Assembly: GCA_017555925.1 (NCBI GenBank)
Contig: JAFZFL010000231.1
Location: 1 to 9,987 of the forward strand
Source: Bacteroidales bacterium
GTDB lineage: Bacteria; Bacteroidota; Bacteroidia; Bacteroidales; UBA932
Direction: 5' to 3'
DNA length: 9,987 nt
Shown here piece after piece: positions 6,073 through 9,987 of this stretch. Position 1 is the stretch's first letter; each line of letters starts with the position of its first letter. The notes under the pieces were generated by a model, which saw only the letters and a list, made by a program, of their open reading frames with translations, ran no database searches and was not told the origin of the DNA. The translations under genes and the position numbers were made by a program.

Positions 6073-7032
6073 ATGAATTCAGTATATCACTATTGTTTTT
6101 CCGCCAATGAAGCAATTTGCAGAGATGAAAAAGATTATATCAGGTTCATCAATTGTTTTGCTCTGGCACTTCACTCTACAGGCTCTGAAACATTGGCAGA
6201 TGTTGTAATGTCAAACCACTTCCATTGTATTTTAACGTCTCCAGATATTAAAATGTTTTCCTGGAAATTACGTTATAGCTACACCAGGCATTTTAACTAT
6301 AAATATAGTCGTAAAGGTAAACTTGGAGAACGCAAAGCCTATATAACGGAACTAAAAGGATTGGCACATATAAGCACAGCTATCAGCTATGTATTACGAA
6401 ATCCAACTCACCACGGTGTTTGTTCAACGCCTTTTGGCTATAAGTATAGTTCTATCAAGACTCTTTTTTCAAATGATTTTGGATATAATTCCAGTAACAA
6501 TTTATCAAAAAAAGACCTTCGCAAAAAGTCGGTATACAAATGGCTTCCTAAAGGAGTTGTTCTACCGGGGTGCTTTAAAATCGACTCCTCGGGAGTTATT
6601 CTTCGGGAATGTTTTACAAGTATATCCCAGACCGAAATCCTGTACGGTTCGGTGCGTAACTTCATATTTCAAATGACAAGGCTGTCGGGAGAAGAATGGA
6701 TAAAAGAGCAGAAAGAAAAAGATGGGGAGAATTGTGGTAAAGCAATTACCCTCGAGGATATTGAAAAAAATGTATTCCAAACCTCAAGCGACAAAGAATG
6801 GCTGAAACAACTTTATATCAATGAAAAATCACGAAATAAAACAGTTAATATTCAAGATATTGAATTATGCAAAATTATTGACAAGCACATAAGCAAAAGA
6901 TTCTGCAAGAAATCTGTATATCAATTAACCTCTGATGAAAAGAATTTAGTGGCATCATACCTTTACAACAAACACCATATAGGTAATTCTCAACAACTCG
7001 AGAGGTGCCTTGCACTAAAGTATAATATTTGA
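6073..7032 (+). CDS. RAYT-type (REP-associated tyrosine) transposase, Y1/HUH family
   Basis: This 319-residue protein is a predicted DNA single-strand nicking and joining enzyme. The HUH metal-binding motif is S-N-H-F-H (His49 and His51). The probable nucleophile is Tyr106 in I-S-Y-V-L-R-N-P-T-H-H-G-V, which matches the Y-I-x-x-N-P-V-x-x-G block of RAYTs, followed by the usual Y-K-Y-S-S. The core spans about residues 1-130. The remaining 190 residues are a long extension, longer than in the compact Proteobacterial RAYTs. Its end (L-T-S-D-E-K ... S-Q-Q-L-E-R-C-L-A-L) looks like a helix-turn-helix, but weakly. RAYTs process REP palindromes and are usually single-copy domesticated genes rather than true insertion sequences; no terminal repeats or target duplication were seen. 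Two related palindromes lie 225-345 bases upstream and are the likely substrates. The gene is more AT-rich than its neighbours, which suggests transfer. It converges on prmC with a 21-base gap. Confidence 0.82.
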   Translation: MNSVYHYCFSANEAICRDEKDYIRFINCFALALHSTGSETLADVVMSNHFHCILTSPDIKMFSWKLRYSYTRHFNYKYSRKGKLGERKAYITELKGLAHISTAISYVLRNPTHHGVCSTPFGYKYSSIKTLFSNDFGYNSSNNLSKKDLRKKSVYKWLPKGVVLPGCFKIDSSGVILRECFTSISQTEILYGSVRNFIFQMTRLSGEEWIKEQKEKDGENCGKAITLEDIEKNVFQTSSDKEWLKQLYINEKSRNKTVNIQDIELCKIIDKHISKRFCKKSVYQLTSDEKNLVASYLYNKHHIGNSQQLERCLALKYNI

Positions 7033-7053
7033 ATATAATAGGGATTTGTTATT

Positions 7054-8097
7054 TTACGAACAGACATCCTGGGACATATCACCAGAGAATGTTCCCAGGA
7101 TGGCAGCATCTTTATTATCTGCCGAAGCTGCATCTCTCCGCCCCTTCACCATCCGTTCTTTGCCAAACATATCACACACGATTTGACATTCCGTAAAGCC
7201 GGCAGACTGCATAAGGGCAACCACCTCTGCCGCAAACCGTTCATTCACTTCAAAGTAGAGCAGTCCACCCCTTTTCAGTATTCCCGACAGATTATCTTCC
7301 GACCCCCCTTCCAATCTTTCCTCCAATCTTCCCTCAGGTCTTCTCCCAGCAGAGAGTTCCACTATTCTTCTGTAGAACTTCAATGGATCATCATCCGGAA
7401 CAAAGAGGGCCAATTCCGGCTCGTAGTCCAAGACGTTTGCTCTCATCTGGCAACGTTCCTCGTCACAAACATACGGAGGATTGCTCACAATAATGTCAAA
7501 CCCGGGATTACTGTCGCATACCATCCCTTTTATAAGAGTTCCGGCTCCCGCATCAAGAATGTCACACTTAAAAAAAGATATTTCTGAACTTATCTTCACC
7601 TCAGCTATATTCTGCGACCGTGCAATAGCCAATGCCTCATCAGAAATATCACAGCCATATACTCTACTGCCCGGCAATCCGCTTGCCAGACTCCAGGCAA
7701 TACATCCGCTGCCGGTACAGATGTCCAGCACTTTCAACGGCTCCTGAGCCTTCACACAACAACCAGTATCGGACAAAATGAGATTCACCAGCTCCTCTGT
7801 CTCCGGACGGGGAATCAGAACACCGGGGGCTACAGAGAATTTATGTCCGCAGAAATACTCATACCCTAAAGCATACTGCAACGGCTCACCCTTCTTCATT
7901 TTTGCCAGACACCCCATCAATGCAGTCCCAACGGAGGGTTCCAGCTCCATTTGAGGATCGACAATCAGTTTGTATGACTCCACTCCGGCCAGCTCCTTCA
8001 AAAGATAAGAGGCCATACTCCTGACCTCTCTCTTATCATACCACTCCAGATGAGCCAACTCACTCTGAAAATATGTAACAAACTCTCCTATAGTCAT
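7054..8097 (-). CDS. prmC: Release factor glutamine methyltransferase PrmC
   Basis: This enzyme transfers a methyl group from S-adenosylmethionine to the glutamine of the GGQ motif in release factors 1 and 2, raising termination efficiency in the cytoplasm. The N-terminal helical domain spans about residues 1-90. The P-R-P-E-T-E-E-L-V motif (96-104) follows, then the SAM loop D-I-C-T-G-S-G-C-I-A (125-134) and the glutamine-binding N-P-P-Y (206-209). The ATG at 8097 gives 347 residues and is preferred over an in-frame TTG at 8103. The family is usually about 280-290 long. The excess is an in-frame repeat-rich insert at about 251-270 (R-R-P-E-G-R-L-E-E-R-L-E-G-G) and a tail of about 27 residues after M-V-K-G-R-R. 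Neither touches the catalytic motifs. The gene follows ddl by 12 bases, so the two are probably co-transcribed. Confidence 0.9.
   Translation of the reverse strand: MTIGEFVTYFQSELAHLEWYDKREVRSMASYLLKELAGVESYKLIVDPQMELEPSVGTALMGCLAKMKKGEPLQYALGYEYFCGHKFSVAPGVLIPRPETEELVNLILSDTGCCVKAQEPLKVLDICTGSGCIAWSLASGLPGSRVYGCDISDEALAIARSQNIAEVKISSEISFFKCDILDAGAGTLIKGMVCDSNPGFDIIVSNPPYVCDEERCQMRANVLDYEPELALFVPDDDPLKFYRRIVELSAGRRPEGRLEERLEGGSEDNLSGILKRGGLLYFEVNERFAAEVVALMQSAGFTECQIVCDMFGKERMVKGRRDAASADNKDAAILGTFSGDMSQDVCS
7065..7102. other. Hairpin inside the 3' end of prmC
   Basis: CATCCTGGGA (7065-7074) and TCCCAGGATG (7093-7102) form a perfect 10-bp stem, extendable by three pairs around one bulged base, with an 18-base gap. 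It lies in the last codons of prmC, between two convergent genes. No T-run follows on either strand, so it is not called a terminator. It may protect the mRNA end or be chance. Confidence 0.35.
7309..7344. repeat. Imperfect 12-base tandem repeat within prmC
   Basis: Three units, TTCCAATCTTTC, CTCCAATCTTCC and CTCAGGTCTTCT, follow one another. Because 12 is a multiple of 3 the frame is kept. They encode the charged x-R-L-E-type insert between the N-P-P-Y motif and the last strands of PrmC. Confidence 0.6.
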
Positions 8098-8109
8098 ATT
8101 CAACCCAAA

Positions 8110-9114
8110 TCAGCATCCTATCTCATCAATAAGGGAATTGAAGAAATCGCGCATCTCTATTCCTGCAGCCCGTACCTGAGCCGGCACAAGACTCATAGGG
8201 GTCATACCTGGGACACTGTTTATCTCAAGGAAGTAAATATCATATCCCTTAACAATGTAATCTATACGCACCAGCCCCCTGCAACCCATATATCTGTATA
8301 TGCGCTCTGTCATATCCTGAATCATAGATGTAAGCTCTTCTGAAATTTGGGCAGGACAAATCTCATTGCTCAAACCCATATACTTGGCCTCATAATCGAA
8401 GAATTCCCTATCCGTAACAATCTCCGTCACAGGCAGACGCACAACCTTTCCATCCTTAAGATATATTCCGTTAGTCATCTCCCGTCCGGTAATACACTCC
8501 TCTATTATCACAGAATCATTCTCCTTGAATGCGGCTGCAATGGCCGCGTCAAGCTCCTCCTCCTTCACAACTTTTGAAATGCCGAAGCTGCTTCCACCAT
8601 TTGTAGGCTTCACAAAGAGCGGCAAACCCAACTCCTTGACAATAGCTGTTGCCGAATATTCCTGTCCCTCCCTCACAAAAACATCTTTTGCCATCTTCAC
8701 ACCGGCAAAATCAAGGAACCTCTTACAGGAGTGCTTGTCAAAGGTTATATTGGAAACAAAAGATGAACAAGTATTGAACGGCACTCCCAACATCTCAAAA
8801 TATCCCTGAAGCAGACCATTCTCGCCAGGATTGCCATGAATCATAATATACGCAAGATCAAACTTCACCTTCTCACCATTATATGCAAATGAAAAATCGG
8901 TCTTGTCCACCTCAATACCACCATCAGGCAACTCAACATCTGTACCATCCGATGCAGGCACCACTACCACTCTCCAGCTTGCCCCCCTGAGCAGTACCTC
9001 ATAAACATCAAACCTCTCCCTGTCGATATTGGCCGCCACATTCCTGCCACTCTGCACAGAGATCTCCCACTCCGAAGAGTTTCCACCATATACCAATGCA
9101 ATTTTCTTTTTCAT
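8110..9114 (-). CDS. ddl: D-alanine--D-alanine ligase
   Basis: This cytoplasmic ATP-grasp enzyme joins two D-alanines to make the dipeptide end of the peptidoglycan precursor. The 334-residue length is normal. In order, the motifs are G-G-N-S-S-E-W-E-I-S with the catalytic Glu15, H-G-N-P-G-E-N-G (93-100), L-F-V-K-P (166-170), G-G-S-S-F-G (173-178), the loop F-F-D-Y-E-A-K-Y (238-245), and the metal-binding F-L-E-I-N-S-V-P-G (295-303). The K-Y pair at 244-245 matches Lys215/Tyr216 of E. coli DdlB. Enzymes that make D-Ala-D-Lac often carry Phe at the Tyr position, so this one is expected to make D-Ala-D-Ala. The H-G-x-P-G-E-N-G variant is, as I recall it, typical of Bacteroides ligases. The gene stands 62 bases after a class A PBP gene and 12 before prmC, all on one strand. 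Confidence 0.95.
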   Translation of the reverse strand: MKKKIALVYGGNSSEWEISVQSGRNVAANIDRERFDVYEVLLRGASWRVVVVPASDGTDVELPDGGIEVDKTDFSFAYNGEKVKFDLAYIMIHGNPGENGLLQGYFEMLGVPFNTCSSFVSNITFDKHSCKRFLDFAGVKMAKDVFVREGQEYSATAIVKELGLPLFVKPTNGGSSFGISKVVKEEELDAAIAAAFKENDSVIIEECITGREMTNGIYLKDGKVVRLPVTEIVTDREFFDYEAKYMGLSNEICPAQISEELTSMIQDMTERIYRYMGCRGLVRIDYIVKGYDIYFLEINSVPGMTPMSLVPAQVRAAGIEMRDFFNSLIDEIGC

Positions 9115-9141
9115 AGAGCTTCCATTTTTATCAATATCCTC

Positions 9142-9172
9142 TTCCCGACAGCAATACCCTTCCCGACAGCAA
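9142..9172. repeat. 13-base direct repeat between the PBP gene and ddl
   Basis: TTCCCGACAGCAA occurs at 9142-9154 and again at 9160-9172, a period of 18. On the transcribed strand it reads TTGCTGTCGGGAA twice within the 62-base gap upstream of ddl. Whether it is a protein binding site or a chance duplication cannot be told. Confidence 0.5.
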
Positions 9173-9176
9173 ATTT

Positions 9177-9987
9177 CTAAAACCCGTCAAAAAATGACTC
9201 CTCCGATTGGGTTGCCTTCATATCCTCATCACTTCCGTCACAATTCAACTCCGCATTGAATCCCTTAGGAACTGAGAATGTATCATATTTGGTAACACCC
9301 AATGTGCCGTCATCAATAACCTTCTTCATAAAGATGCCCCAAATAGGAAGTGCCATATTTGATCCTCCTCCCAATGCCAAGCTTGCAAAGTGGACCTGTC
9401 TGTCCTCTGCACCTACCCAAACACCTGTTGTAAGTTTTGGTACATATCCAATAAACCATCCGTCAGACTGGTCATTTGTTGTACCTGTCTTGCCCGCGAT
9501 CTGTCCCTCCGGCACATATCTCGCCCTGATTCTGTATGCTGTTCCTGAATTTACAACTCCCTCCATAAGATTTACCATCAGATATGCCGCCTGCTCACTT
9601 ATTGCCTCTTTTCTGTTTGGAGTAAATGTAGCCAATGTATTGCCCATTTTGTCCTCTATCCTCAATACCGCAACAGGCTCTGCATATACACCTTTGCCCG
9701 GGAATGTGTTAAATGCTCCCACCATCTCATACACAGGAACATCGGCCGAACCTACACAGAGTGAATAAACCGGATCCAACCAGCACTTCACTCCCATAGT
9801 ATGGGCAATATCAACCAATGCCTGAGGTCCGAACTGCTTCATAAGGTAAGCAGATATGTTGTTGGAACTCTTGGTCAACCCCCATTTTAAAGTAACCGTC
9901 TGTCCTATCCACTCAGGCTTGTCTGTACTCTTTGGTGTCCAGACTTCATCATTTACCACAAACGACTGCGGAACATTCACCACTTTA
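9177..9987 (-). CDS. Class A penicillin-binding protein (PBP1A type), C-terminal part; start beyond the window
   Basis: This is the transpeptidase end of a bifunctional membrane-bound murein synthase, which crosslinks peptidoglycan in the periplasm. About 269 residues are visible and the frame is open to the right edge, so the GTG at 9983 is not a start. The S-x-N motif appears as K-S-S-N-N (about residue 40 of the visible part). K-T-G-T is at about 165-168, inside I-A-G-K-T-G-T-T-N-D-Q-S-D-G-W-F-I-G-Y. The segments G-A-F-N-T-F-P and G-V-Y-A-E-P-V-A-V are also typical of the PBP1A family. The S-x-x-K serine and the glycosyltransferase domain must lie upstream, outside the window. The acidic C-terminus ends in E-S-F-F-D-G-F. 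It precedes ddl on the same strand by 62 bases and the two act in the same pathway. Confidence 0.93.
   Translation of the reverse strand, partial: KVVNVPQSFVVNDEVWTPKSTDKPEWIGQTVTLKWGLTKSSNNISAYLMKQFGPQALVDIAHTMGVKCWLDPVYSLCVGSADVPVYEMVGAFNTFPGKGVYAEPVAVLRIEDKMGNTLATFTPNRKEAISEQAAYLMVNLMEGVVNSGTAYRIRARYVPEGQIAGKTGTTNDQSDGWFIGYVPKLTTGVWVGAEDRQVHFASLALGGGSNMALPIWGIFMKKVIDDGTLGVTKYDTFSVPKGFNAELNCDGSDEDMKATQSEESFFDGF

Noticed and set aside
7183..7587. A 134-codon plus-strand ORF opposite prmC, and similar long ORFs opposite ddl and the PBP gene
   Set aside because: They are antisense shadows of well-supported genes and show no recognisable protein features.
8376..8402. F-F-D-Y in the ligase loop as a sign of D-Ala-D-Lac specificity
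   Set aside because: The diagnostic residue is the Tyr after Lys in A-K-Y (Tyr245 here), and it is present.
8818..8838. Asn in place of the usual Asp in the HGxxGEDG motif of the D-Ala-D-Ala ligase
   Set aside because: The G-E-N-G form is, from memory, normal in Bacteroides-type ligases, so it marks lineage rather than an altered enzyme.

Overview
The window reads as a chromosomal stretch of a Bacteroidota (Bacteroidales-type) bacterium. The evidence is three surface lipoproteins of fimbrillin/DUF4493 type, TAnnTTTG-like promoter elements, weak or absent Shine-Dalgarno sequences, a Bacteroides-style D-Ala-D-Ala ligase, and a long RAYT-type Y1 transposase. The first ~120-180 bases do not fit. 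They carry the start of a minus-strand gene whose N-terminus resembles the endospore sigma factor SigG of Firmicutes, preceded by a strong G-rich Shine-Dalgarno sequence. This suggests an assembly join or a transferred segment at the left end.

Layout. 1-109 (-): partial sigma-factor-like gene. 189-219: strong intrinsic terminator pointing right, 25 bases before the next gene. 244-1566 (+): TrpB2-type tryptophan synthase beta chain, followed by a possible hairpin terminator. 1652-3418 (-): two tandem paralogous DUF4493-type lipoproteins. 3419-3672: divergent promoter region. 3673-5706 (+): large fimbrillin-family lipoprotein with extra C-terminal beta-rich domains. 5707-6072: non-coding, AT-rich, with two related palindromes. 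6073-7032 (+): RAYT (REP-associated HUH/Y1) transposase. 7054-8097 (-) prmC, 8110-9114 (-) ddl, and 9177 to the window end (-): C-terminal part of a class A penicillin-binding protein.

How the parts relate. The three lipoproteins form a divergent surface-protein locus, probably fimbrial or adhesive. The PBP and ddl genes belong to peptidoglycan synthesis; ddl supplies the D-Ala-D-Ala dipeptide whose crosslinking the PBP catalyses. prmC, 12 bases behind ddl, is a translation-termination factor methyltransferase and probably only shares its transcript. The most interesting unit is the transposase with its two upstream palindromes. They share the core TCACGAAAGG and the same 5' tetranucleotide TAGT, which is the arrangement expected of a RAYT and its REP-like substrates.
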